NCBI GenBank assembly: GCA_022432975.1
Contig: CM039508.1
Coordinates: forward strand, 16,542,609 to 16,606,608
Reading direction: 5' to 3'
Length of the DNA stretch: 64,000 nucleotides
DNA from: Begonia masoniana
Taxonomy: Eukaryota > Streptophyta > Magnoliopsida > Cucurbitales > Begoniaceae
The position numbers and the translations under genes were made by a program. The notes below the pieces were generated by a model. The model was not told where the DNA came from. It searched no databases and was given only the letters and a program-made list of their open reading frames with translations. Below, piece after piece: positions 11,307 through 22,063 of this stretch (position 1 is its first letter; each line of letters opens with the position of its first letter).

Positions 11307-14074
11307 TGTAACACCCAGGAATTTCCTGTAACGCATGTATGCCCTAGATTAGGATAGTTTATCGTTACGTGAGAAGAGATGAAGAGATTTAAAGTAAGAA
11401 GTTAAAAGAAATGGTTGGAGAAAAGAGTTTGACAAGTCAAAATTAAAGAAGTGTTTGAAAAGAGAATAATAAGTAATTGGTTGAAAGGTCAACAAAAGTT
11501 AACCAATAGAAATGCAGGAAAATGTAAAGTAGAAAAAGTCAAAAAGAAGGGAGAAATTGAAATGTGTGTCACGTTGGATTATATGTCAAGAGGGAGGGGG
11601 GTTGAAAGTATGAATTTTGAAACTTTGGTGGTAATTTTAAAAAGTGAAAAATAGGTTTATAAAAAAGGAAGGAAAAAAAAGGGTAAAAGAGAAAAATGTC
11701 CTTCCTCTCCCACTCCAAAATCGTGGCAGCCATGGGAGGAGCTCCACCTTCATCTTTTCTCCATTTCATCAAAGATTAAGTTAAATTTTTGGAGGGGTTT
11801 TGGTAGTAATGCATATAAGTGAAGGTTGATGGTGTTTTTATGATGTTTTGTGGGGATTTGTTAAGTGTTTGAGAAACCCTAGGGGAGGGCTACGAAATTC
11901 TCATTTATGTTGCTGGTTTTTCTTCCAAATTGGATGGTTTAATTCTTAGTTATGTTAGTTTAGGTGGGTTATGAAGTTAGAATAGAGTTTTGGTGGAAGG
12001 GAAGAAAAATTGGTTTGGAGAACATTCAAGGCCGATTCTGTTTATGTATTTTCGACTTGGTCAAATGTTTTGGTTGTTGAATTTGAGTGTTTCAATGGAT
12101 AGTAGACGTGTAGAGGTTTTCGAATTGGGGTGGCACGTCGAAATCCGTTGAAAAATGAGGAAGTTATGGCCGTTTGAAGTTGGACGTTGTAAATTTTGGT
12201 GAAAATCGGGTTTTGTAGTTTTAGGGGGAAATGTTGTTTAGTTTTGGTTTTAGAATCCTTTTTAGGATCCTTTAGAAATTTATGAATGAATTGCTAAGTT
12301 GTTTTCCTTACATTGTTAGGTTAACGAGAGAACAATTGGACCGACCGAGCTTTTAGTTTCGAGCACGTGCAGGGAATACAGGTAAGTAGTGGATGTGTGT
12401 GGTTTGCCTTCGGGCCTACACCATGGAACGGTAGGGAATTGGTTGTTTGCTTTGTTTGGTTGTTTTGTTTAGTTTTGTGTTGAGTAATTGTGTGACACGC
12501 ATCACGGTTTTCAAACTACGAGAAACGAGTTTTAAGCATGGTTTTGCATGGTGAGCTTGAACTGTAAGGGATGGTGTGAGTTGAATCGTAAGGTGGTTTG
12601 TGTCAGAGTCGCCTAGTCGCGTTAGGGTAGCACCTGCGGGTAACTCCATGGGAGTTTTCACGTCGCGTTAAGGTGGTACCTGCGAGGGACTATAGTTGAG
12701 TCGCCTAGTCGCGTTAGGGTAGCACCTGCGGGTAACTCCATGGGAGTTGTCACGTCGCGTTAGGGTGGTACCTGCGAGGGACTTTAGTAGAGTCGCCCAG
12801 TCGCGTTAGAGTGACACCTGCGAGGGACTCCAGTGGAGTTGCCCAGTCGCGTTAGGGTGGCATTTGCAAGGGACTCTGTGTGAGTTGGACACCTGCGAGG
12901 GACTCCATGTGAGTTGCCCAGTCGCGTTAAGGTGCGATGTTAGCATGTGTGATGAGCTTCGGTTCTGTGAATGAACAACGAAAAGCAAACGAAACAAGAG
13001 CAACTGAGCGAGTAGAAACTTCATGTGTTAGGGGTTGTGTTGCATTATGTTTGTCGTATGCATTATTCCCTATTTACTAAGCATTAGGCTTATGTTTTGT
13101 GTTCCGTGGTGTAGGTGTAGACGGGAGTACAGGTGAGGGCCTAAGGAAAGCTAGGATTGGAGCGCAGTTGGTGATGTACAGGGCATGCCGGTGCAGGCAG
13201 TTGTCGGGGTGTCTCGATCATGGTCTTCGGAGAGTTGTGAGTGATGGTTATTTTGGTATTTTTGATGTATCTGGTTGGTGATTGGGATATTTGATACGTG
13301 TTGGCACGTTGTTTTTATAAAGGTTTTCGTAATGAATTTTTAAAGATTTCGAGTCGTTGGGTTGTTGAGTAATGGTGGTGGTATATTGGGAATTTAAACT
13401 ATATATTCTCGGGTTTTATATTGCAGGTTTTGGTTTTAAAGGATTTAGGCGTTATGCCGTCCATATTGAATTTAGAACAAACGACGTCGGGTTTAAGTTC
13501 GCTATTTTTATTTATATCTGGTTGAAGTCAGTTTTCCAAAATTTTTATGGGATTTGAAGGTTCGAGTGTCGGGGAGGTATGGTTAAAGTTTCGTGAATTT
13601 TGGAGGTGTTCGGGGTGGAGAAATATGAGGAAAAGTGGGGAAAGGTCAAAAGGGGTCAAAATAGAAGGTTTTTAAGTGTTTTGGGTTGAGAAAACCCGAG
13701 GAGGCCCGACCAATCGGGCCTCGGACCGCGACCAGTCGCGGTGGGGCGCACAGGCGCGCAGCGTGCGCGCTGCTTGGGCGTGCAGCGCGCGCGCAGCGTG
13801 TGCGCTGCTTGGGCGCGCGCGGCGCCCAGCGCCTCTTTGAGCCCATTTTTGGTTTTTTTTTTTTAAATTTTCCCTATTTATACAATGTTTTGACCCGACA
13901 TTTTTCGACGTATTTTAAACGTATTTTGGGCCCGTTTTCCAATGAGTTTCGAGGGTTCGAAAAACCCGAAAACGAGTTGTAATAATTTACTAAAATTGTT
14001 TTAAATGATGTTTTAAACGCGGGATCGGTTTGCAAACGTAGCGCACCGAGCCGGGGCAGGTTCGGGGCGTTACA
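11307..14074 (+). mobile_element. Solo LTR (2768 bp) inserted in the 3' LTR
   Basis: It starts tgtaacaccc, ends ggggcgttaca, and is flanked by perfect duplications ctaaa (11302-11306 and 14075-14079). The uninterrupted target is seen at 27318-27335 in the 5' LTR. Noncoding. It holds the family signals tgcag|ggaatacag|gtaagt at 12368-12387 and ggtgtag|gtg at 13109-13116. The GC-rich stretch 13690-13840 (gcgcgc runs, ccgcgaccagtcgcgg) opens spurious reading frames. Its relatives in the window are 1450-2741 and 50747-53054. Confidence 0.95.
12590..12940 (+). repeat. Imperfect tandem repeat around gtcgcgttagggtggcacctgcg
   Basis: Six or more imperfect copies of a unit with 'agtcgcgttagggt' and 'acctgcgagggact', with period alternating near 45-65 bp. 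It lies inside the putative second intron of this LTR, between the donor at 12382 and the acceptor at 13112-13113. Confidence 0.85.
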
Positions 14075-14543
14075 CTAAAACTACCAGATTCATACCAATG
14101 TCAGATTCTTAACCCTAACATTAACAACACCTAGAACTCTATCACCAATGCCATAAATCAGAAACTCAAAAATACTATCATTATTCTAACATTGACCGAT
14201 TCTAAATCTTCAAACATCAATCAATAACCATCTTTAAATAGAAGGTTTAATGATTGAATCACCTAAACCTTTACCTGGAGCTTAAGATTTCGAAAAGATT
14301 GGAGGAAGAGCTGAACAATGGTGGAGGAAATCGGTGTCTGCTACTGGAGAGAAGGCTTTGGAGGAGATTCGCTCGAAGAGGAAAGTCGGCTAAAGTGAGG
14401 TTTTAGAATTTCCTCTTTCTATTTATAACGATTCAAAACAACATTAACTACAATCTTGCCACTAAATCTACTTTTCTTTTGAAATTAACTTATTCCATAA
14501 TAAAACACGGGATAAATACCTGACCAAGGTGCTGGTTGTTACA

Positions 14544-14560
14544 TCCTACCATCCTTAAAC
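14544..14560 (-). promoter_or_regulatory. Weak polypurine tract of the gypsy element
   Basis: On the minus strand the sequence gtttaaggatggtagga directly precedes the 3' LTR start. It is purine-rich but broken by thymines. Its position is exactly where the plus-strand primer of an LTR retrotransposon lies. Confidence 0.6.
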
Positions 14561-14564
14561 TAAA

Positions 14565-15238
14565 TTTTTGTCCTCAAAAATTGCTTAAACGAATAGTTCT
14601 GGATACTTGTCCATCATATCTTATCGTCTCTCCCAAGTGGCTTCCTCGATATTGTTATTCCGCCATAATACTTTAACCAATGGAACTTCTTTATTCCGTA
14701 ACATTGTTACTGAAGAATCGAGAATTCGCACTGATTTCTCTTCATACGTTAAGGTTGGTTGAATCACAATGTCCACCGGCTATAAAACATGCGTCGAATC
14801 ACGTATGCATTTCCTTAACGTTGATACGTGAAAGACATTGTGGACTCCGTCCATAGAGGAAGGCAGTAGCAATTTGTATGCAGTATTTCCAATCCTAGCC
14901 AAGATAGGAAATGGCCCAACGAACCGTGGGTTGAGTTTCCCTCTCCTTCCAAACCTTATGACTCCTCTAAACGAAGAGATTTTGAGGAAGACTTCATCAC
15001 TGACAGCAAACTCAAGGTCCCTTCTTCTATGATCTGCATAACTCTTTTGTCAGTTTTGTACGGTTACCATCCTTTTTCTAATAACAGCAATCTTCTCAGA
15101 CATTTCTTGTACAATTTTCGGGCCTAATAGTTTTGCTTCGCCAAATTCATCACAGTATAAAGGCGACCTACATTTTCTGCCATACAGTGCCTCGTAAGGA
15201 GCCATATCAATGGTGGACTGGTAACTATTATTGTAGGA
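14565..15238 (-). pseudogene. Integrase C-terminal domain and chromodomain, 3' part of the split pol
   Basis: The minus strand encodes MAPYEALYGRKCRSP near 15150-15210, GKLNPRFVGPFPILARIG near 14880-14950, and then a chromodomain-like stretch with LRNKEVPLVKVLWRNN and an EEATWE motif near 14620-14740. A chromodomain at the integrase end places the element among chromoviruses, where it is thought to guide integration into heterochromatin. The frame is interrupted near 15050. The N-terminal half of the integrase lies at 21600-22063, across the solo LTR. Residues 5' of 15239 duplicate the target gaact. Confidence 0.85.
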
Positions 15239-15557
15239 GAACTTGTAACGCCCCGAATTTAATAAACCTGGTTCGTCACTCATAATACTAAACCAAACTA
15301 TGACATTTAGAGAAAATTTTTAAAACTTCACTCCACGGTCAAAATTCGACTTTCATAAAAAAAAATAAAAAGTAAGACGTTAAAACTTGCAGCGGAAAAA
15401 TATTTGTATAAAACTGAGTTAAAACAAATCACTAAAACAATTCTTATATAACTGTTGGATGATAGAAACCATCAGCCAAAAAGAACCGAGGACATAAAGG
15501 TTTTTAATATTTAAATGTCTTAAAAATTTTAAAGACAACCTCTGCCGAAAAGTCCCA

Positions 15558-15737
15558 GCGGTGGAAGCAAAAATAGAAGACTTCTTCGGCCAAACAGTGT
15601 CAGCGGTGAAAGCAGAAATAGAAGACTTCTTCCGCCAAACAGTGTTAGCGGTGGAAGCAAAATCAGAAGACTTCTTCCACCAAACAGTGTTAGCGATGGA
15701 AGCAAAATCAGAAGATTTCTTCCCCCAAACAGTGTCA
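15558..15737 (-). repeat. 45-bp tandem repeat, four copies
   Basis: Four adjacent 45-bp units of the form gcggtggaagcaaaa...ttc..ccaaacagtgtca. It is a multiple of three, so open frames run through it on both strands, but they are repeat artefacts. Next to it, 15775-15840 holds several copies of 'atctaccgatagacaac'. Confidence 0.93.
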
Positions 15738-15986
15738 GCGGTGGATGTAGAAACAGAACACATCTTCCGATTGACAATGTCTACCGATAGACAACATCTA
15801 CCGATAGACAACTTCTACCGATAGACAACATCTAACGATAGACAACAGAACAACGCATCAACCATTTACACTCTAAACAAATGAACAACTCTAACTGCTA
15901 AAAGAACTTGTAAATTTTTGTAAACATTCAAAACAACTTGAATCCACAACTTACTAAAAATCAAGAAAAATAACTCTCATCAAATC

Positions 15987-18900
15987 TGTAATAACCCGAA
16001 AATCTTTACCTAGTAAATTAAAAGTTTTGTTAGAATTTTCGAGTGAGATTTTAACGGGTTAGTTAGTTTAAACACATGAGGACGATTTAGTAATTTGGTT
16101 TAAAAAAAATAATAAATAAAATAAAAATTTTATTAAAACAGAATGGCTTCGCGAAGAAGCCATTCTGTTTCTTCAGCCCGAGCTCCCGACGAGAGGGAGA
16201 GCTCGAGCGACGTCCATGCTCTGACGACCGACGAGCACCACGATTTCTGGCGTTCTCTGGCCAGACAACGGCGGCGAGCGAGCTTCGATTGTTTCGCGCA
16301 CGAATTGACAGGTGAGACTCGATTTTTGGCTCTGTTCTGGTTCTGTTGAGGCCGTGGGTGACGAGCTGTGTTGAGCTCTGATCACCGGCCGAAATTGGCT
16401 GCTTCCGGCATGGGTTCGCCGACCCTTGGACCGGCTTTGGTCGTTTGGCCATGAAGGGCTTTGTTTGGGCGAAATGCAACAAGCCGTGTTGTGGCATTTT
16501 GAGTTTTGCTGTGTATTCTCGGGGTTTTTGGTTAGATTATGCTAATTAAGGGTAAATGTGGTTGATTGGTGAGGGAACGGGTGAGAATTGATAGAAAACC
16601 GGAAAAGGGAAAATTTTTGGTTTAGGGGCAGAATCGGGTTTTTTCCATTTTGACCTAGCTACGGCCATTTGTTTTAAATTTCCTTTTGGCAGGTTAAACA
16701 AGGCTACTAGAGGAGTATGTGGCCGCTGGAATCGCTCGATTCCGGTAACCGACGCGAAAGTTACGCAAATCTGAAGTTTTGGGTCGATTTTTACCGAACC
16801 CAAATTAGTAGCCTGTTTAGTTAGACTTTAGTTGGGTTAGGCTAGAAATAGTAGTTGGAGGGTAACTTGGTGAATGTAAGCTTGATTTTAATGAAGTTTG
16901 AATATTTGTCGTAGGTCGAGCCGTAGGTGGACAAGGAACCAAGCATCTTTAGCGAGCTAGGACGCCAGGTAAGTAGTAGTGTGGTTGAGAATGTTTGAGA
17001 GTTCCCAGAAGGGGGCCTACACCACAGTTGTTTGCATGTTGTGAGTCGTGTGAATGTCGTGTGTAGTCGGTATGTGATGTGGACGAGAAGTTGTCAGTAT
17101 TTTGACATGTGGTGTAAGGTTGATTATAGTTGTATGTGAGGTGTAACGTGCAGTCAATCGTCAGTGGTATGATGTGAGCCTTGTGAGGGTCGTGGGGATA
17201 GTTCGTGAGGTAGATGGTGAGCCTTGTGAAGGGTCCGTGGGATATTCGTAGGTAGGTGGTGAGCCTTGTGGAGGGTCGTGGGACAGTCGTAGGTAGGTGG
17301 TGAGCCTTGGTGTGAGAGTCGTGGGGCAGTCGTGGGTAGGTTGGTAAGCCTTGTGAGGGTCCTGGGGGGCCAGTTGTGGGTAGTGGGTGAGCCTTGTGAG
17401 GGGTCGTGGGGAAGTTGTAGGTAGGTGGTGACCTTGTGAAGGTCGTGGGGCAGTCGTAGGTAGGTGGTGAGCCTTGTGAGGTCGTGGGACAGTCGTGGGT
17501 AGGTGGTGAGCCTTGTGAGGGTCGTGGGACAGTCGTAGGTAGGTGGTGAGCCTTGTGAGGGGCGTGGGATAGTCGTAGGTAGGTGGTGAGCCTTGTGAGG
17601 GTCGTGGGACAGTCGTAGGTAGGTGGTGAGCCTTGTGAGGTCGTGGGGCAGTCGTGGGTAGGTGGTGAGCCTTGTGAGGGTCGTGGGACAGTCGTGGGTA
17701 GGTGGTGAGCTTGTGAGGGTCGTGGGATAGTCGTAGGTAGGTGGTGAGCTTGTGAGGGTCGTGGGATAGTCGTAGGTAGGTGGTGAGCCTTGTGAGGGGC
17801 GTGGGACAGTCGTGGGTAGGTGGTGAGCCTTGTGAGGGTCGTGGGATAGTCGTAGGTAGGTGGTGAGCCTTGTGAGGGGCGTGGGACAGTCGTGGGTAGG
17901 TGGTGAGCCTTGTGAGGGTCGTGGGACAGTCGTGGGTAGGTGGTGAGCCTTGTGAGGGTCGTGGGGCAGTCGTAGGTAGGTGGTGAGCCTTGTGAGGGTC
18001 GTGGGGCAGTCGTAGGTAGGTGGTAAGCCTTGTGAGGGTCGTGGGGCAGTCGTGGGTAGGTGGTGAGCCTTGTGAGGGTCGTGGGACAGTCGTAGGTAGG
18101 TGGTGAGCCTTGTGAGGGTCGTGGGGCAGTCGTAGGTAGGTGGTGAGCCTTGTGAGGGTCGTGGGACAGTCGTGGGTAGGTGGTGAGCCTTGTGAGGGTC
18201 GTGGGACAGTCGTAGGTAGGTGGTGAGCCTTGTGAGGGTCGTGGGGCAGTCGTAGGTAGGTGGTGAGCCTTGTGAGGGTCGTGGGGCAGTCGTAGGTAGG
18301 TGGTGAGCTTGTGAGGGTCGTGGGGCAGTCGTAGGTAGGTGGTGAGCCTTGTGAGGGTCGTGGGGCAGTCGTAGGTAGGTGGTGAGCCTTGTGAGGGTCG
18401 TGGGGCAGTCGTAGGTAGGTGGTGAGCCTTGTGAGGGTCGTGGGGCAGTCGTAGGTAGGTGGTGAGCCTTGTGAGGGTCGTGGGGCAGTCGTAGGTAGGT
18501 GGTGAGCCTTGTGAGGGTCGTGGGACAGTCGTGGGTAGGTGGTGAGCCTTGTGAGGTCGTGGGGCAGTCGTAGGTAGGTGGTGAGCTTGTGAGGGTCGTG
18601 GGGCAGTCGTAGGTAGGTGGTGAGCCTTGTGAGGGTCGTGGGGCAGTCGTAGGTAGGTGGTGAGCCTTGTGAGGGTCGTGGGGCAGTCGTAGGTAGGTGG
18701 TGAGCCTTGTGAGGGTCGTGGGGCAGTCGTAGGTAGGTGGTGAGCCTTGTGAGGGTCGTGGGGCAGTCGTAGGTAGGTGGTGAGCCTTGTGAGGTCGTGG
18801 GGCAGTCGTAGGTAGGTGGTGAGCCTTGTGAGGGTCGTGGGGCAGTCGTAGGTAGGTGGTGAGCCTTGTGAGGGTCGTGGGGCAGTCGTAGGTAGGTGGT

Positions 18901-20307
18901 GAGCCTTGTGAGGGTCGTGGGGCAGTCGTAGGTAGGTGGTGAGCCTTGTGAGGGTCGTGGGACAGTCGTGGGTAGGTGGTGAGCCTTGTGAGGGTCGTGG
19001 GACAGTCGTAGGTAGGTGGTGAGCCTTGTGAGGGTCGTGGGGCAGTCGTAGGTAGGTGGTGAGCCTTGTGAGGGTCGTGGGGCAGTCGTAGGTAGGTGGT
19101 GAGCCTTGTGAGGGTCGTGGGGCAGTCGTAGGTAGGTGGTGAGCCTTGTGAGGGTCGTGGGGCAGTCGTAGGTAGGTGGTGAGCCTTGTGAGGGTCGTGG
19201 GACAGTCGTGGGTAGGTGGTGAGCTTGTGAGGGTCGTGGGACAGTCGTGGGTAGGTGGTGAGCCTTGTGAGGGTCGTGGGGCAGTCGTAGGTAGGTGGTG
19301 AGCCTTGTGAGGGTCGTGGGGCAGTCGTAGGTAGGTGGTGAGCCTTGTGAGGGTCGTGGGACAGTCGTGGGTAGGTGGTGAGCCTTGTGAGGGTCGTGGG
19401 GCAGTCGTAGGTAGGTGGTGAGCTTGTGAGGGTCGTGGGGCAGTCGTAGGTAGGGATGGCGATACGTAACGCTCGGGGACCGTTAAAAGGTAGAGTACGG
19501 GGCCACCTGACTACGTGGGACGGCGGGGACGTAACGCCACGTGGTTGAGGTTAAACTGAGGGATGGCGATACGTAACAACCTTGGGGCCGTTATAAAGGT
19601 AAACAGTGCGGGGTACGGACTGACTGCCCAGTGCGATTACATTCCAAACTCGGTGAGATGCGATGTGATGAGAGGTTGACAACGTGTGTGGAGGACCTGC
19701 ATGTGGTTAGGATTGCATAACCAGTTTTCATACTTCACGTGTATTTTCAGCACTTTACTTGCTAAACTTTGAGCTTACGGTGTGTTTTGTGGTGTAGGTA
19801 CTGCTGAGCTGGTGGGTGTGTACTGAGAGTATGACTAGGAGTAGGTGGCATTTGGTGGCGTGCGACCAGGGCCCCAGTTGATGACAGTGTTAGGGCGACC
19901 CGACCCAGGAGGAGCCGTAGCATGGTGTTGATAGGGAGTAGGACTTTTTGCCTTTTGTGAGGATAGTTGTATTTGTTGTATATAGTCATAGTTAAGGGTG
20001 ATATGTCGCCTTATACTGTGGACTTTCTTCACATAGGGATGTTAGTATTTTTAGTTTCCCTCTTTACTGCTATTTGGTGATTTTGTATGCTGGATAGTTG
20101 ACTAGGAGTATTTTGGATTGGTTGGGATTTATTCGTTTGCAGGTACTTAGCATTTTGGGGGCACCATTTTCAGGCGTTACTCTGTCGAAATTTTCAGGGA
20201 GGACGCCATGGTGCTTAATGGTTAGGATTAAGGGAAATTATTGAGTCGTTTAGCCCAAAGTAGTCCCTGTAGCGAACTGAGAATCCGGGTGGATTTTGGG
20301 CGTTACA
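15987..20307 (+). mobile_element. Solo LTR (4321 bp) nested inside the solo LTR 15244-21599
   Basis: It starts tgtaataaccc, ends gggcgttaca, and has perfect target duplications aaatc (15982-15986 and 20308-20312). It is the third level of nesting. It contains a perfect 13-bp hairpin (16138-16168), the segment tag|gacgccag|gtaagt (16958-16974), a 40-bp tandem array (17172-19455), a roughly 105-bp repeat starting ggatggcgatacgtaac (19457 and 19562), and the acceptor-like ggtgtag|gta at 19791-19800. No protein-coding sequence is credible. Confidence 0.95.
17172..19455 (+). repeat. 40-bp G-rich tandem array, about 57 copies
   Basis: A 40-bp unit combining 'ggtaggtggtgagccttgtg' with 'agggtcgtggggcagtcgt' repeats about 57 times. 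The main variants are ggg/gga before cagtc, aggtagg/gggtagg, and single-base deletions in gagcctt. The early units (17172-17460) are irregular and the later ones nearly identical, as expected for recent unequal exchange. No spacers are present, so it is not a CRISPR array. The plus strand is rich in GG and GGG runs. Confidence 0.97.
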
Positions 20308-21599
20308 AAATCAACCACGTTCTATCTTCAGAATCATTTCAAAAGCACAACAAAACATTTAAAACTATCACTACTATCAGAAATACTAAAACCACCAATG
20401 TTATTAAAATTCTCAGCATAGTTAAACTAAACATTTGTTCGCTAAACTTTCACGCCTACTACCACAGGTCAAACCGCCCCCATCAGTTTACCCAGTCAAC
20501 GTATGAATATACTCCTCCAACCAGCCAAGTCTCCATCATGCTCAGAGAACACACCTGCTGACACTTCTTCACCTACAACACAAAACTCATCTATTAGCCT
20601 AATGCTAAATAAGTAGAGCAATAAGGTAATGAAATGCTGGAACATAAATCCTATTCATGCAGTTTCTATTTTCACAACTCAGTTGAATTCATAATCGTTT
20701 CCTGCTGATCTGATCCTTCTGTCCATTGGGAAGTGGATCAATTTTCCCAAAGTCATACATCCTCTAACTTAATTAAGGGACATATTAGTTCCCTTAATAG
20801 CTGATCTGATCCTTCTGTCCATTGGGAAGTTGATCAATTTTCCCAAAGTCATACATCCTCTAACTCGATTAAGAGGCAGATTAGTTCCCTTAATAGTTGA
20901 TCTAGTTAATTCTGTTCATGTCTTACCATGCCATTACATGTAAATTCATTTTCGTAAGCTTTCAAAACAATCATGATACATGACACACTGGAAAACATAC
21001 AAAACATGCATAAATCCTACTGTTTTGTGATGTAGACCCGAAGGCGCACACAAACTCTACTTACCTGGTCTCCTGAAAGCTTGGTTGAAGTCTACCTCGG
21101 GAGTTTGCTCAAACCTAAAACCATAAACCGAGCATTAATTAAATCTTCACTAAACTTCATTCTAACCATCAAGAAATCCAAGGAAACTAATTTGGGAGCT
21201 CTGTTAGAAGTGCATTCCCGATTCATCTCAAAACTGAGACTATCCCCACATACGGCATTCTCAAAACTCACCTCTACAATCCCCTCTATCATCGATAATC
21301 ACAAATACAGCAAGGAAATCAAGGTAAAACTCACCTAGTTGAAGAAGAATCGGTCGGGAGAATCGCCGAGAAGAAGTCTGCTGAGCGAGCTGAACGCCAA
21401 ATGAGGAAATGAAACAGTGGCGGCTAAAACTCTTAGTTAACCGCTTTTATACACTAGTCTTCACCAATTACACATTTGCCCTTGGCTAATAAACTTTAAC
21501 CTAATTAAGCAACCAATCAAATTTACTTAATTTTATAAAAATACAAGTCACAAAATGTTACTAATGAAAAATCAGGGCTGACAATTACCGGTTGTTACA

Positions 21600-22063
21600 G
21601 AACTCAACCAAAGGTAGGTAATGGCTCCATGATGCCTGAAATTCCAGCACACATGCCCTCAACATATCCTCGAGTATCTGAATTGTCCGTTCAGATTGTC
21701 CATCGGTTTGAGGGTGAAAAGCAGTGCTGAGGGTTAATTTCGTATCTATCGAGCCTTGTAGACTTTTCCAAAACCTTGAGGTGAATCTGGGATCTCGATC
21801 CGAAACAATTGACACAGGAATCCCATGCAATCTAATGATCTCCTGTACATACAAATCAGCAAACTGATCTATCGTATAAGTCATCTTTACGAGTAGGAAG
21901 TGAGTTGATTTCGTCAATTTGTCAACAATGACATAAATACTATCATGGCCTTTAGTCATTTTTGGTAACCCCACCACAAAGTCCATGGCTATGTTTTCCC
22001 ATTTCCATTCGGGAATCGTAGAGGCTGGAGAGTACCTCCCGGTCTTTGATGTTCTGCCTTAAC
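21600..22063 (-). pseudogene. Integrase catalytic core, 5' part of the split pol
   Basis: The minus strand encodes the core with MDFVVGLPKMTKGHDSIYV, the first catalytic Asp in VDKLTKS, the second in VSDRDPRFTS, and the Glu in DGQSERTIQ: the DD-x-E triad. It breaks off in 'LVEF' at 21600, where the solo LTR was inserted; the gene resumes at 15238. The segment linking it to the zinc finger (about 21987-22063) has a one-base frame change. The region is typical of Tekay/Del chromoviruses. Confidence 0.88.

Larger units (their letters stand above)
6813..14543 (-). repeat. 3' LTR of the 6813-27807 element, split by two solo LTRs
   Basis: The three pieces 6813-7351, 10063-11306 and 14075-14543 align in order with the intact 5' LTR at 25528-27807. 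Examples are tgtaacaaccccagtagatc at 6813 against tgtaacgaccccagtagatc at 25528, and the shared end ggtgctggttgttaca at 14543 and 27807. One segment of about 40 bp present in the 5' LTR near 25855-25885 is missing here. Confidence 0.93.
15244..21599 (-). mobile_element. Solo LTR inserted in the integrase gene, itself interrupted
   Basis: On the plus strand it starts tgtaacgccccg and ends ccggttgttaca, with perfect target duplications gaact (15239-15243 and 21600-21604). Without the nested 15987-20307 insertion its length is about 2030 bp, very close to the related solo LTR at 41053-43081 (2029 bp). In minus orientation it shows a TATA-like gtataaaag near 21450, a donor-like ctag|gtgag at 21333-21338, the 8-nt segment gagaccag (21065-21072) and the acceptor-like tag at 20573-20575. 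Confidence 0.95.

Noticed and set aside
15419..15824. Frames of 82-130 codons on both strands
   Set aside because: The 45-bp tandem repeat is a multiple of three, so frames stay open by periodicity. Inside a solo LTR.
16087..16497. 136-codon minus-strand frame and its antisense frame
   Set aside because: They lie in the promoter/leader part of a solo LTR and no domain is recognisable.
17172..19455. CRISPR-like array
   Set aside because: The repeats are contiguous with no unique spacers, and the DNA is plant nuclear. The same holds for 36907-38037 and 8790-9450.
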